Positions 45,864 to 58,426 of a stretch of 64,000 nt of DNA are shown one piece after another (position 1 is the stretch's first letter; each line of letters starts with the position of its first letter). The notes beneath the pieces were generated by a model, which was not told the DNA's origin, did not search any database, and saw only the letters and a program-made list of their open reading frames with translations. Made by a program: the position numbers and the translations under genes. The DNA lies in assembly GCA_034766995.1 (NCBI GenBank), contig CM068313.1, positions 33,895,996 to 33,959,995 of the forward strand, written 5' to 3'. Origin of the DNA: Acanthacorydalis orientalis. Taxonomy: Eukaryota > Arthropoda > Insecta > Megaloptera > Corydalidae.

Positions 45864-46926
45864 TTAAGTAACCAAGAATGTTCTGTCGGTTTTGAATTGA
45901 AAAAAAACACTTGTGTATTTTTAAATAAAATATCTTTATTCATCAAAATATCCAAATCCGCATCGAACAACCCTTTCCCAGCGAGAAGATAATTTATAAA
46001 TTCGATTTTTATAAAACTGATTATTTTTGTTTTCAAAAAATATACACCTCCATTTTAAATTCTTCTTCATTATTAAACTTTTTACAACGCATTGTTTAAA
46101 GATAAAAATAAACGATAATCTGATGGAGATATATCTGGGGAATACGGGTGGAAGGATCTTCCACCCTAAATTCATAATTTTTGTTCTGGTCTCTATTGCA
46201 ACGTGTGGTCGTGCGTTATCTCACAAAAATAAAACTTTTTTACGATTTACAAGTGCTGGCTGTTTTTGTTTTAATGCATCGTGTACTCGTTGGAGTTGTT
46301 CACTATAAATGTTTGCCGTTAGGGTTTGACCCACTCGTAGATATTCATGGTGAATAATTCCTTTTGAAGTCCACCAAACACAGAGAAGTTTTCGTGGTGT
46401 TAACTTTCATTTAGGACTTTGTGGGACAGGTTCACCTAATGAAAGCAAGTGGTGAGTACGTTTGTAGTTGGAATAAATAATCCATTTTTCGTCAATGGTC
46501 AAAATTTGACCCAAAAAGTTCTCAGATTTTAGTCGTGAAATAAGAGATGCACTGATTGTAAGACGTTGTAATTTGTTATTGGGGGTTAATTTGTGTGGTA
46601 CCCACTTACTTAATTTCCACCTCTTTCCTATTTTGTGTAAATGCTTTCGTATTGTTTCGTCACTTACTTTGAACAATTCTACAAACTGTTGACACGTTAA
46701 ACTGGAATTTGTTTCAATCATTGTCTACGATTTGTCGATATTTAAATTTGATGGTCTGCCTGATACTTGCCCTGCCTAAATTTTTAAATTAAAGTTAACA
46801 GTTCGAGATTAATTTAAAACACGCTAATATTACTGATAAACAATTCTTGTAATTTTGTCCGATAACAAATGTAAACAATTCTTGAAATTATTGTACGTTA
46901 TAATAGCGACTTTCTTGGTTACCTAA
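45864..46926. mobile_element. Deleted mariner element
   Basis: The ends are inverted repeats: TTAAGTAACCAAGAATGTTC on the left, and TTAGGTAACCAAGAAAGTCG as the reverse complement of the right end. Both are flanked by TA (45862-45863 and 46927-46928), the mariner target duplication. The element is 1063 bases, shorter than the roughly 1.3 kb of complete mariners, because the transposase N-terminal region is missing. It carries the transposase remnant described separately. Confidence 0.88.
45936..46770 (-). pseudogene. Mariner transposase pseudogene
   Basis: Reading from 46770 leftward: GRPS-type linker, then a helix-turn-helix region (VSDETIRKHLHKIGK), then KWVPHKLT, the first catalytic block TIDEKWI, a stop, WWTSKGIIHHEYL, another stop next to DNARPHVA (second Asp), a frameshift, and HPYSPDISPSDYRLF (third Asp). 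This is the DD34D layout of mariner elements. The N-terminal DNA-binding third is absent. With two internal stops and at least one frameshift it cannot be active. A stretch of 104 open codons survives at 46721-46407. Confidence 0.92.
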
Positions 46927-47261
46927 TATTTAATCTTTTTATAATGCAATTATGACAAGGTCTAGCGATAGCCAATTAACGGTGTTAATTAAGATAAATA
47001 TTTGTATATTACACTGTTCAGAAGAGAAAAAATTAACTTGCGTTATTTAATCAATGTATATAATAATACGTCCCAGATAGAATAATTTTAATAAATGGGC
47101 ATTATATTAATACAAAAAATAAATTTATTGTGGCAGTTTTAAATTCATTTTTATTAAAAATAAAAGAAATAGATTTAGTTATATTGTTTAATATTTCAGT
47201 TATGAAGAAGTGAATAAAGTGAATAATTGAAAGTAACATTTTAAACGAAGAAAAAAAAACT
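46927..47261. other. AT-rich spacer between two transposon remnants
   Basis: No gene, repeat unit or transposon end recognised. Confidence 0.5.
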
Positions 47262-48445
47262 CTATTCATGCATGATGGTTTTGCTTCTTTCTACGATTGA
47301 CCGACATTTTCTATGGCCGTCATAATATTGTAGTTCTTCCAAAAATCTTTCATAGTAGTAGGCTTATCCTCTCCATAAATTTTTGAAATAAACTGGTTAA
47401 ACGCGTCGAAGATAGTTTAGATTTAAAGTTTGATATAATACCTTGGTCCATTGGGTGTATAATGGATGTCGTGTTTGTAGGCATAAAAACGAATTTTATA
47501 TTTTCTGAAATGTCATTTACATAAACTGAATACCCTGGAGTATTGTCCAATAATATTAATGTTTTAAACTCATTTTTTTCACTAGAGAAACAAGCTTTCA
47601 ATTCAGGAATTGCATAGTTAATTACCCAATCCTTAAATACAGCTGCAGTTACCCACACATTTTCATTTGCACACCAATGAATTGGAAGATTACTTTTTTT
47701 GACGTTTTCATAGTCCTACGATTTCCAGAATGGTATACTAGAAGAGGCTTAAATTTGAAATCACCCTCTGCATTTCCTCCTAGGAGAAGTGTAAGCCGAT
47801 CTTTGCTAATTTTGAAACCAGGTCAAGATTTTTCAGATTTTAAAATGAACGTTCTGCTTGTGAGGCGCTCCCAAAAAGCCCAGTTTTATCGACATTTAAA
47901 ACTTGTTTAGAAGAATATCCACCCTCATCAATATTCCGTTTTAACTGAAGCGTAAAATTATTTGCGGCTGTAATATCTGCACTAACAGATTCTCTTTTTA
48001 AAGTTACATTGTGCAAGTTTCCTCGAGTTTTGAAACATTCAAATAGGTCTTGACTGGTCTCGAATTTTTCAAAAGGTGTTCCACTAGATGAAGGTGTATC
48101 TTTTTGGAGATCTTTAAAAATACTTTGAGTTGTTTTTTAAATAACCATTTTGCTCAATGGTATTCTTCACTGACTTTTATTTTCAATCCAAATACAAAGT
48201 GGGGACTCCATTTTTATCATAAGAGAACTTCTTACTTTTGTAATTTGCTTGGATTGCAAAGGCATGAGAGTTTTAGAAAATTCTCTTATTTGGTCAGCAT
48301 CCTGATTACAAATTGTTCTCACTGTGGTGGTAGGTAAATCAAGAATTCCGCTAATATCAACCGCTTTCTCCACAGATTTAAGGTGTCTTAAAATCTCCAA
48401 TTTTTGTTCTAAATTAATTTGTTTACGCTTTTTATTTCTACTTAT
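47262..48445 (-). pseudogene. Tigger/pogo-type transposase pseudogene
   Basis: Read on the minus strand from about 48445. A CENP-B/psq-type helix-turn-helix (KRKQINLEQKLEILRH, LDLPTTTVRTICN) comes first, then linker text in a shifted frame, then NIDEGGYSSKQVLNVDKTGLF with the first catalytic Asp. Frameshifted text follows around 47700-47870. An open block at 47658-47350 carries LILLDNTPGYS (second Asp) and FMPTNTTSIIHPMDQGIIS (third Asp). The C-terminal end resembles the family's AIENV...EAKPSC segment. The DDE core can therefore be followed, but several stops and frameshifts interrupt it. Terminal inverted repeats were not found. Similar to vertebrate TIGD1-type and insect Jerky-like proteins. 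Confidence 0.85.
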
Positions 48446-49683
48446 TATTAAGATGTGAATTAAACACACTTTATTAAATATCACAATGCAGAGAAAAAAA
48501 TAACAACGATAGCGAATAACGTTATAAATCAATAAAGATATATTTTGTAGAACAATTTTCAAACTTCTGATAAACTCATGCACATATTTATTTTTGGTAT
48601 TCACAGAACAAAAATGAATAATTCTAACCATAGATTAAAATACTACTAAATAGTTTACCGTTCATAAAACAATGCAAACCGGTGCAAAACGTTAGGAATA
48701 GTTCATTAAAAATCAATGAATGTATAGTTGGAACTGTAAGCTTGCGTTATAATACTTTTCGATTAAAGTGTGTATGATTGATGCTTTTTGTTTATTTTCT
48801 ACACATTCAGATGTATAAGTAAATATTATATTTTAGTGATTGTCAATGGCGTTAAATTTATAAATTACATTTTTATTTGTAGAGTAACAAATTTGCGGTC
48901 AGTTATAAATTATATATGCATTTTTAACGATACTCAAATTATCACAAAATTATTTTATAAACACAATTATAAATATACAATTAGTCAATTAATAAAAATA
49001 GAGCAAGCAAAAGCAAGTAAAATTTGCATAAAATATTGATAATTGTGTAATACGAATAAAGAGGATAATTTAAGAGAAACATAACGGATTATAATAATTT
49101 ATAAACAATATTATCAGGAATATTAGAATGCTATAACATTTTTTGTTAAATTTTAAAGCAATTTCATAACATTACACTCATTTATGTATTGTTTAGTAAA
49201 TATTAGAGCATTTTTAGGCAGAGCATTATTTTTTGTAAAAGAATATTTTACTGAACAATTTTTACATGAATTATCTGAATATAGATTACAGTAAATATTG
49301 AAGTTGTTCCGTTTGTGATATTTAAAGAGTAAATTTCAGACCAATTAGATTAATATATTCTATATAGCTTCATTATTCATTCTGGCGTTATTGCAGTGAC
49401 ATTATTACATTTTTAATAGATAATTAGAAATGTATAAAAGTTCTACAATTGTTTGCTGGTCCATAAATGTCTATAAAATAATTTATTGGAAAAGGAATGC
49501 AATTAAAAATATTAATACAGTTAAAACAAAATAACAACTTTCTTATAAATATTTTTTTTTGATTAGAACTTTTTAATATGGGCAAATAAGTGAATTTACT
49601 AGTTTATTCATTTTTATATGTTTAAAACAATTTATCTATTAGTTTTCTTTTGGAAATATGAATACATCCTTCCATCCATCCAA

Positions 49684-49685
<2 letters not shown>

Positions 49686-49762
<77 letters not shown>
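49686..49762. repeat. (TA)n microsatellite
   Basis: Uninterrupted TA array, preceded by a short CCAT repeat. Confidence 0.95.
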
Positions 49763-49766
<4 letters not shown>

Positions 49767-51296
49767 GTGCATGTGTGTATATTAATGATTTATAATAATT
49801 ATAAAAAAATCACCAATGAATGAGGAGATTATTTTGTTAAGTAAAAAATACATTGTATTTATAGGTCTTATTTCATTGTTTACATATTAGAACTGTAGGA
49901 ATTTAAAATTGTACCATTTTTCAATAAAATTTATTTTTACAAAATATTTCAAAATGTATATGTTGAGTATGGATATAAAATTTTACACTAGCGCTCGAAT
50001 GACGAGGAGAAATTAATTTTACCATATTATTCGATTTTCTTGCTTTGAAAAATCTGTTAAGATTTTTTTAAATGGGTTTATTTATACCTTTATGTACACT
50101 TTTACATTAAATAACAATTGTTAAATTTTTTATAAATTGAATTTTTCAATATCAAATTCATATTTTTCTTTCAATTTAATTATTTTTCATTTAAAAATAT
50201 AAATTTAAACATTGGAATTAAATATTATTATTATTATTTTTTTAATTTAAGAAAAAGTCGTACGGCATTGATGATAATGTAATCTGTAATATTTACGAGA
50301 AGCACAAACAATTGTAACAAGTAGCACATTCAATTATTTTAAGTCACTTTGTATATAGTTACAATAAATGAATAATATGCTTTTGTAAATTTTAATATAC
50401 ATTTGTGATATAAATATATCGAGTTTAAAATTTCAGTATAAGTTTAAATTCTGAGAGCTGCATGGATAAATAAAAAGGACAGTAAGTTATTTTAATAAAT
50501 TGAAAATTTAATATAAAACCAGTAAAAAACACCACATTTTTATAATAACAATAAACATAAATTAGTTTGAGGAATTATAAATATATGAAATCTACTTTTT
50601 TAATTAAAATTACTGAATTTGATGTTACCATGAATAATATAAAAAAGATTGACAATGACAAATTGTAAACGCACTGAGGCCATGCTAACTCAGTAAAAAA
50701 ATATTGAATTAAAATTTGTATGTGAAGGTTGTTAACGAGGTTATAAATGAATAATCGTCATATTATATATATATATATATATATATATCCTACCAATTTC
50801 AAATTCAAAATATGTACTTTTCTTTTTATATCTGCAAATCGTATTTTTTTTCGAATCTAAACTTTAATTATTTATTTAATTTCTGATAGAGATCTTTTAA
50901 GGTTCTCTTCGTTATCTGAATTTGTTGAATTATTGTGGTGTTTATGATCTATTTTTATTTTCATAAGGAAAAGAAATAGAGAAAATTCATTAATCAAGTA
51001 CTTTTTTGTACAAAGGGGATATTAACTTATTTATTCGGATTAAATATTAAATGTGCGTTTTATAAATAAATATGATATTGAAATTAAATTAAATTTATGA
51101 AAGAAAAAATAATATAGTTACTATTCTTTATGACTTTGGATATGTTATATTTTTTAAATAAGTAAAATATTAGTGTTGTAAAAGTGGCAAGATATAAACA
51201 AATCTTTAAAAATTACAAAATATTTGTATGAAGATAATATTTATATTCTTATACAAAATAAAGCCTTTAGGATAAAGCTCTAGGGTAGAAAAAATC

Positions 51297-51405
51297 TATA
51301 TTATTCAATATTTTTGATTAGTAGAATTTTTGTTGGTTTGTAGGTAAGTGAAAAATTTATTTGTGAAAAAAAATTAAGACGTTAATGTATGTATCAGAAT
51401 ATATG
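51297..51405. mobile_element. Hairpin MITE-like repeat, half copy
   Basis: Contains ATTCAATATTTTTGATTAGT, TTGGTTTG, GTGAAAAATTTATTTGTGAA and a following ATGTATCAGAAT. These align block by block with the right arm at 30878-30965. The left arm is not found beside it. It is the third member of the family in this window. Confidence 0.5.
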
Positions 51406-51440
51406 TAATAAATCAAATATTCTTAATTGAAAATAGATAG

Positions 51441-51463
51441 ATATATATATATATATATATATT

Positions 51464-51513
<50 letters not shown>

Positions 51514-51515
51514 TA
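51441..51515. repeat. (TA)n microsatellite with TG interruptions
   Basis: Compound TA array immediately right of the half hairpin repeat. Confidence 0.9.
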
Positions 51516-52851
51516 CATGTATAAAATTGCCAATTTACAGTGATCTATTGTAAACTGATAAGTTGATTTATTTTTGATTTATCATCGGCTGATTTTTAAG
51601 AAACAATTATTTACTGTATTAATTTGCTATGATCTTCTTTTTATATATAGTTATTTTACTTGAGTTTTAAAAATACAATTTTCGGTATCACTGATTAAGT
51701 AAAATGTATTTTGTAAAATTAAGAATATTTTAAAAATATTTTTTTGTAATTATCATTATAAAAAATAATTAACGGCACTCAAAATATAAAAAAGAATTCT
51801 AAAAATATTAAGATGTAATAGGTTGTATTAACTTGGACTAAATTTGCATGTATATATATATATATATATGTATGTATATATATGTATATATATATATATA
51901 TATATTAAATAAAATACGTTTTATATTTTGTAAGAAAAAATGTGTTAATAAATTAAAACAGAACGGTATGAAATTAAAATGTACTAAAACTGAAAGAGCT
52001 AAACAAAAAATACAACAGTGCAATGATAAATGATTTACAGGTGAAAAATATTGAGTTAGTTTTTTTTACTTTGATGTTGTCACGAACTGATCGTCCAAGT
52101 TTTATGGGCGATATCAATTTGTATTCCACAATTTGTTCCACATGGTTAGTGGCCCACGAAAGCAAACTCCGTGAGCATGGTTCAATGCTTGTATAAATCC
52201 TGCTTATATTAGCGTGTGATATTCAGGTTATATTGGAAAAAACCCGTTATAACTGGACGAAAAGGTGAATTATCATGATACGAACTAACTTGTATTCTAT
52301 AAAAATAGATTAATTTACGAATTATATTTTTTGCAAATGATTGAAATGTGTTTTTAAATCCACGAAACATAAATTTAGAAAGACAGATATCATCCCTAAT
52401 ATATTTTATATGAATATAATTAATTTCAATAATTTATTATTTTTCATTAAAATAACTAAATAAGTAAATATTTTATTGTTTATTACAACTGAGTGTATAC
52501 ATTTAAATAACAATGACAACTCCTTTTTATCATTTGTATGATTTAATTTATCTTGTTATTTTAGTCACTTTACAAAAGTCAATTAGGTAAAGTTAATGTT
52601 GATTAAATGTAATTAAACCATATTACAAATTCACTCTATTGTCAAAAAATTGTTGCATTCAAGTGTCTTTCAGTTATTGTTAGTCATTATTCAAATACTG
52701 TTATTTAAATAGCGAAACGTGGGTATAAAAATAATGAAAAAATAAATTGTTATTTAGTTGTACTGTTTAGGAAAGAAAATCTTGTGATAGGACCTTTGTA
52801 AGAAACACAGAATTTACTTTTTGCTGATATTTCTCCTCACAGCATCTTTAA

Positions 52852-52854
<3 letters not shown>

Positions 52855-52909
<55 letters not shown>

Positions 52910-52925
52910 CCACTTATATATATAT
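52855..52925. repeat. (TA)n microsatellite
   Basis: TA array with a short CACACC interruption near 52905. Confidence 0.9.
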
Positions 52926-53493
52926 ATATATTTATAATGGCCAATTATTGCGTTTCTTAAGGTAAATTGCACATAAATGTGACAAAAATGATTATGTCGA
53001 CATTTCATCGTTTAGAGAATAAATTTCAAGGTTAAAATTGATACATTTATTTAATACAGATGTTAAAATACATTTTGTACATTTACTGTATAGCAAAAAA
53101 CTAAAGTATGTTTTGAAAGAATTATTTTGTCAACTACTGAATTTCTGTCAAATTAATTACATTTGTTCACGTGTAGAATTTCGTGTGGAGTATTTAAATT
53201 TTTCACATTTAGAAACCAGACGATATCGCAGCCTCGTGGCTAATTATTAAAATTAACATTTCGATTTTGTATATATATATATATATATATACATCATTTG
53301 ATTAGATTTATAGTAGCCTTACTTAGAAAATTTTGTAAGTTTTAAATAATAAAAAGTTTATTTCAATTAAAAACTGTTTATTGTAGATATTTTTATAACA
53401 ATTTTTATTATATATATATTATAGTAATCAGTAATTAAGATATTGCTTGAAGATATATTAGATGTAACTAGCAATCATTATAAGTGAATAAAG

Positions 53494-53540
<47 letters not shown>

Positions 53541-53562
53541 GTATATACATTGTGTGTGCATA

Positions 53563-53680
53563 CAGTAGAATCTCGTTTTTAGGATTAAAACTCCTAATTT
53601 TATGATTGTACGAATGGATCTCCTGTAGAAAAGATGGAAATTAAACGATCCTAAACCGATTTCTAAATTAAACTGGTTAC
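53563..53680 (+). mobile_element. Pogo-like left end (solo remnant)
   Basis: CAGTAGAATCTCGTTTTTAG follows a TA and resembles the CAGTAGACCCTCGC end of the element at 40146. No matching right end was found, so this is either a truncated copy or a chance match. It is weak on its own. Confidence 0.4.
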
Positions 53681-53905
53681 TAATATTATCAAACCGTTTT
53701 TGAAATTACTTTTTATGTAAGAAAATAATTTCATTTTAAAATGTAAAAAATATGCTGCAATTCTTAAAAATAATTATCAGATCAAAATAAACACTTAATA
53801 CAATTAATAAAATATAATTTTTCACATGGAAAAACATTTATTCAAGATGCTTTAATTTGAAGATATTCTTTTCTGTGTTGTCATTTGTGGTTGGTGGTAA
53901 ATTTA

Positions 53906-53956
<51 letters not shown>

Positions 53957-53960
53957 ATAA

Positions 53961-54908
53961 AAGATTTTCCAAGGACGCAATTTTTTAAGAAGTTGGGTTG
54001 GGTGAGATATATATTTCACAGATGTCAAAGTAACAGCTGTATTTTTTGACATTTGTCAAGTTTTGACATTGCCATTTTTTGGGCCTTTCGCAGACGACCA
54101 TGCCATATTTTGCATAAGGATTTATTGATTATGGCTTATAAGGTTCAGGTAAAACAAGAGTTGAAGCAAGCAGACTATTTATTTACTGTGTCGGAGATTT
54201 GTTAATTGAATACTGGAACCACACGGTTCTTCTGAAAGAGTCATCTTTAACGATGAGGCTCATTTCAAACTCTCTGACTGCGTTAACAAGCAAAACTGGT
54301 GAATCTGAGATGATTTGGTGTGCACTTTGGTCCGGTGGAGTCATTGGACTTTATGTTCTTGTGAATCAGGCTGGTAAAGCGATTATTGTGAATGGAGAAA
54401 GATGCCGAAACATAATAACCAACTTTTTGTGAGTAGAATTGGATGATATTGATTGATCTGGAGGACATGTGGTTCCAGAAGAATGGCACAATAAGCCATA
54501 CAGCTGGTGAAACAACTGATTTATTGAGAAAGAAATGGTGACATTAATTGGCCACTGAGATCCTGCGATTTATACCGTTGGATCACTTTCTTTGGGATCA
54601 CACAAGAATAGGTGTATGCCAATAATCCTAAAACAACGTTTCCGAACTAAAAGATGAAATCTGATCCGAAAAGTTGATTTCCAATCTAAAAGAGTAATTG
54701 GCGAGATAGAACCCCAGTTGTGTAGGGAAATAATTGAAAATTTGAACAAAAGAATGGTTATTTGTAAGATAGCACGCGGCTGTCACACGATATTATTTTT
54801 CATTTATAAATGGTATACTTCCAATTATTATTTAAAATAAAAAAAACTTGAAATTTTAGCGCAAATTCTGGTTTTCATTTCAAACTAAAAGTGCACCCTT
54901 ATTGGAAA

Positions 54909-54913
<5 letters not shown>
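53961..54913 (+). mobile_element. Degenerate IS630-Tc1-mariner element
   Basis: The left end contains GATTTTCCAAGGACGCA. The reverse complement of the right end contains GGTTTTCCAATAAGGGTGCA, and TA-rich microsatellite lies on both sides. Between them is a transposase remnant read on the plus strand. The size, 953 bases, suggests the N-terminal part of the transposase is mostly lost. TA flanks make the exact target duplication unreadable. Confidence 0.72.
54199..54790 (+). pseudogene. IS630-Tc1-mariner transposase pseudogene
   Basis: Text recoverable across three frames: VIFNDEAHF (first catalytic Asp), VNKQN, MIWCALWSGGVIGLY, VNGERCRNIITNF, MWFQKNGT (second block, with Asn where the family has Asp), HTAGETTDLL, INWPLRSCDL, and a C-terminal NLNKRM. 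This order is that of a well-known insect transposase group with a VTVWCGLWAGGIIGP signature. Many stops and frameshifts mean it is dead. The 78-codon open segment at 54199-54432 is in a frame that captures only the middle. Confidence 0.85.
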
Positions 54914-54947
<34 letters not shown>

Positions 54948-55338
54948 CTATTCCAGTTAGACGTTTTATTTTGTTCTCTGCATTACTTTATGTTTGTTTT
55001 AAAAAGAAATATAGTTATTTTTGTTAAAGTTTGTAAACATAATGAACTATAATTAGCGTATAAAAATAGTTTGTTTATCTGTGCAACAGCTGAAAGCAGG
55101 ATATTTCATTTAAATAAACTTTCTGAGAAAAAATGGGTATATATGTTTTATTATGCATTTGAATTAGTAGCATCCAAAATCGATATATTATTATTCAGGT
55201 TTGTAAGTTCTGATGTAATACAATAATTATTTTACAAAAAAATTAAACCATTGATTATGCTTATTCCTACTATCTGAAAAATTAAACAGAATCAACTGGT
55301 CGGTATATCCATGAAATGAGTTCGGTATAAAAGAAAGC

Positions 55339-55341
<3 letters not shown>

Positions 55342-55414
<73 letters not shown>
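55342..55414. repeat. (TA)n-(GATA)n microsatellite
   Basis: TA array passing into five GATA units. Confidence 0.94.
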
Positions 55415-55415
<1 letters not shown>

Positions 55416-55679
55416 GCATATAATTAGTGTGTTGTTCCGATTTTGGATAACAAATACATTATTTCTATTCAAATATATTTTTAGTACTGTAATAAAGAGA
55501 CAACAAAATTGTATTTACATGAAATTGATGAATTAACATGTGTAATTGATATAAATTACCACAATTATGTTAATTTAATTCGTTAATAAAACAAAAGATT
55601 TAATTGACTTTGAAATCTGAATGTATTGAATGATAATTATTACACTAAAATACATTTCCAAACGTACATTAATTTATTG

Positions 55680-55746
55680 TATATATATATATATATATAT
55701 ATATCCTTATACATATATATATATATATATATATATATTATTATAT

Positions 55747-55792
<46 letters not shown>
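55680..55792. repeat. Compound (TA)n microsatellite
   Basis: TA runs separated by short TCCTTA and TTATATGTTTA interruptions. Confidence 0.92.
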
Positions 55793-55794
<2 letters not shown>

Positions 55795-55872
55795 TTGATC
55801 TCCTATTACATCACTGTGATATATATTAATTCAACATTACGCCTGTTCATAATTTTTAATATTATCTTTTAA

Positions 55873-55945
55873 TTGGTTGGTTGGTTGGTTATTGGGGTTT
55901 TAGGACGCCTCAACAGTTAAGGTCATTAGCCCCAGTCTTAATTAG
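55873..55945 (+). repeat. SINE-like conserved fragment
   Basis: (GGTT)n leads into ATTGGGGTTTTAGGACGCC and GTTAAGGTCATTAGCCCC. This GGTTGGTT-GGGGTTTTA...GGTCATTAGC layout resembles short repeats I associate with SINE-type elements in many invertebrates. I have only the one fragment and no clear tRNA-derived head. Confidence 0.35.
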
Positions 55946-55951
55946 TCTATG

Positions 55952-55996
<45 letters not shown>

Positions 55997-56547
55997 TGTG
56001 TAATGATATGACATATTTGCCTCGAAGAATTTTAAAATTAGCGTAATTTATACATACATTTTTCAAAATTTTCAATAATACATAACATAGATAAATGTTT
56101 CTTATTATGAGATTTAAGTATATTTAAGAGGTAGGTACAAACTCATATTAATATCTGTACTATTTTTTAACAGGTATGTTAATTTTTTAATGTGTGTTTC
56201 ATGACACAATTTACCTTATACTAATATTAATAATGCATTGTTTAGCATTTTTTCACACTAATAAAATACTTTTTAAAATCTGTAAAATAATGAATGGTTT
56301 TTTGATAAACGGTACTATATTATGCAATTTATTCATGCACTATGAATTAATTTGTTCGAAATTGGAATTAAAGTTAGGTATAATATAGTTATCATTCTAC
56401 AAAATATTGTTAATTAGACGACAATGCAAATTAGGAATATTGTTGTTTTCTACTTTTTTTTTACTTTATAGCATAAAACCGTAATTTGGTTATTTGTATC
56501 ACTAACTCTATGCTAGTATTATTAAATTATACATGCAGTATATTCTT

Positions 56548-56604
<57 letters not shown>

Positions 56605-56615
56605 ATATATATATA
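56548..56615. repeat. (TA)n microsatellite
   Basis: TA array with GTATG interruption. Confidence 0.93.
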
Positions 56616-57013
56616 AATATTAAAATTAAATCTCTATGCAAATTTATTGTCATGAATTAGATTAATATTTATTTAATGTTGTTGAACGAAATTATTTTTA
56701 TCAGTAAAAATGGATTAATAATTTTTGATTGATTTTCTATTACTATTTTAAACATTTTCAAAATTAATAAAAGGTATTGAATGTTTAACATACTTTAGTA
56801 AAATGTATATGTCTCAGTAAAGAATTAAGAGAGAATGTAATTTAAATAAATATATGTAAGAGAAATTCTTTTTAATTATACAAATTTTATCAAGCACTGC
56901 AAAATATAAAATCTTTCGTAAGTATATAATTCATTGACGTTGTATATGTACATTTTTAAAGGGTTATTTTTCTCCTCCTTTCTTTATTTCACTTTCTTTC
57001 TCTTTTTTCATAT

Positions 57014-57045
57014 TTATATATATATACATGAAATATATTTATATA

Positions 57046-57086
<41 letters not shown>
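57014..57086. repeat. (TA)n microsatellite, interrupted
   Basis: Three TA runs separated by CATGAAA and CA steps, with a CT/TTTC-rich tract upstream. Confidence 0.9.
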
Positions 57087-57285
57087 GCACGCATACTTGT
57101 ACATTTTTATTTCTAGTTACTTCACAATTACATATACAGGGATAATTAAGTGTACTAGATGTATTTTTAATACTTGCTATCTTAAATTATTCGATCTATT
57201 TTTTAATATAACGTATGTATTATAAATAAGGTATGAATTAATTTAAAATGAATTTATTTTTATTCTTTTGTTAGTAGTAAATGTA

Positions 57286-57286
<1 letters not shown>

Positions 57287-57342
<56 letters not shown>

Positions 57343-57346
57343 GTAT
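57287..57346. repeat. (TA)n microsatellite
   Basis: TA array with terminal TG steps. Confidence 0.93.
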
Positions 57347-58101
57347 ATTGGTGTTAATAAAATAGAAACGAAGATTATTTCACATAAATTTGAATAAATT
57401 TTCGATGAAATGAGATTATGTTTTGAAATTGATGGAAAATTACATTAATGTGATCCTTAAATTAGTAAATTTTTAAAAAATAGGTCACTGTATAAACCTT
57501 GGGCGATATCTAAGTAATATTAAACTTGCAAAATTCGGTTAGAAGAGTCAATTCTAATCGAATTATACAAGATAATTTATCGCATGTAACAATGCAAGAA
57601 AATGATGAAAGTATATGCATTGTGTTTCATAATTTTTGTTATTCGATGAATACTGACATCAAAATTTGCAATGATAATATGTTTCAAAAATTTAGATAAT
57701 AACGATTAATTATTAATTTATATTGTCGATATGCATGGAATTAAATTTCGATCGATTTCAAACAGAAAATTGTATAAAGTGCTGATTTTTTTCGCATAAT
57801 TATTACACATTATGTAATGGCAAGAATAATTTGAATACAAATGTAACTAAAATAGATTTTTATGTGCACATTATTCGAATTATGTGTGTTTTTATTTTCG
57901 TCTAAACATCTAATGATCTAATGATTAATATTTCATTGTGTTAATAAATATGTATTGTATATTAAAGGCATTGTATGTTTTAATCTTTTGTAGAAATAAA
58001 TTATGAAATTTCATTAAAAAATAATTGTAAATTATAATTATATGTAAGATGTAAATAGAATACTGAATATTTAAAACAAATTATTGAATGTTATTTAAAT
58101 A

Positions 58102-58106
<5 letters not shown>

Positions 58107-58157
<51 letters not shown>
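58107..58157. repeat. (TA)n microsatellite
   Basis: Uninterrupted TA array. Confidence 0.93.
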
Positions 58158-58161
<4 letters not shown>

Positions 58162-58389
58162 ACACATTGTTGAAGGTTTTTGATGAATGTTATTAATATT
58201 GTTTTAAAAATAATCTTTTATTGGTTTTAGCCAGAAAATATGTAATTTTTATCAATTATATTTTTGAAATTTAAAAGAATCTTTCTGTTACTCAGTGTCT
58301 GCACTAAATATTAATGCAGTATGAATTAAGCCAATGAAAAAAATGTTTTTCTTTTTAGATATTTACTTATTATTTTTATGATAATAATA

Positions 58390-58426
<37 letters not shown>

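Larger units (their letters stand above)
48446..53960. other. Gene-free AT-rich stretch
   Basis: 5.5 kb without a supportable gene. Contents: TA arrays (49686-49762, 50764-50788, 51441-51515, 51851-51903, 52855-52904, 53271-53291, 53505-53532 with a CT run, and 53911-53949), half a hairpin repeat at 51297-51405, a less AT-rich patch at 52080-52270 of unknown origin, and a pogo-like end at 53563. No RNA gene recognised. Confidence 0.5.

Noticed and set aside
45744..46308. Plus-strand frames of 82 and 93 codons over the mariner element
   Set aside because: Antisense to the mariner transposase remnant; no domain of their own.
47677..48337. Two plus-strand frames of 77 codons across the Tigger remnant
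   Set aside because: They are antisense to the minus-strand transposase fossil, whose helix-turn-helix and DDE blocks explain the sequence.
54283..54489. Minus-strand 68-codon frame
   Set aside because: Antisense shadow of the IS630-Tc1-mariner transposase fossil.
56194..56388. 64-codon plus-strand open frame
   Set aside because: Isolated, with no domain, splice context or coding-like composition; expected by chance in AT-rich DNA of this length. The same holds for frames at 25082-25579, 48788-49039 and 63461-63667.
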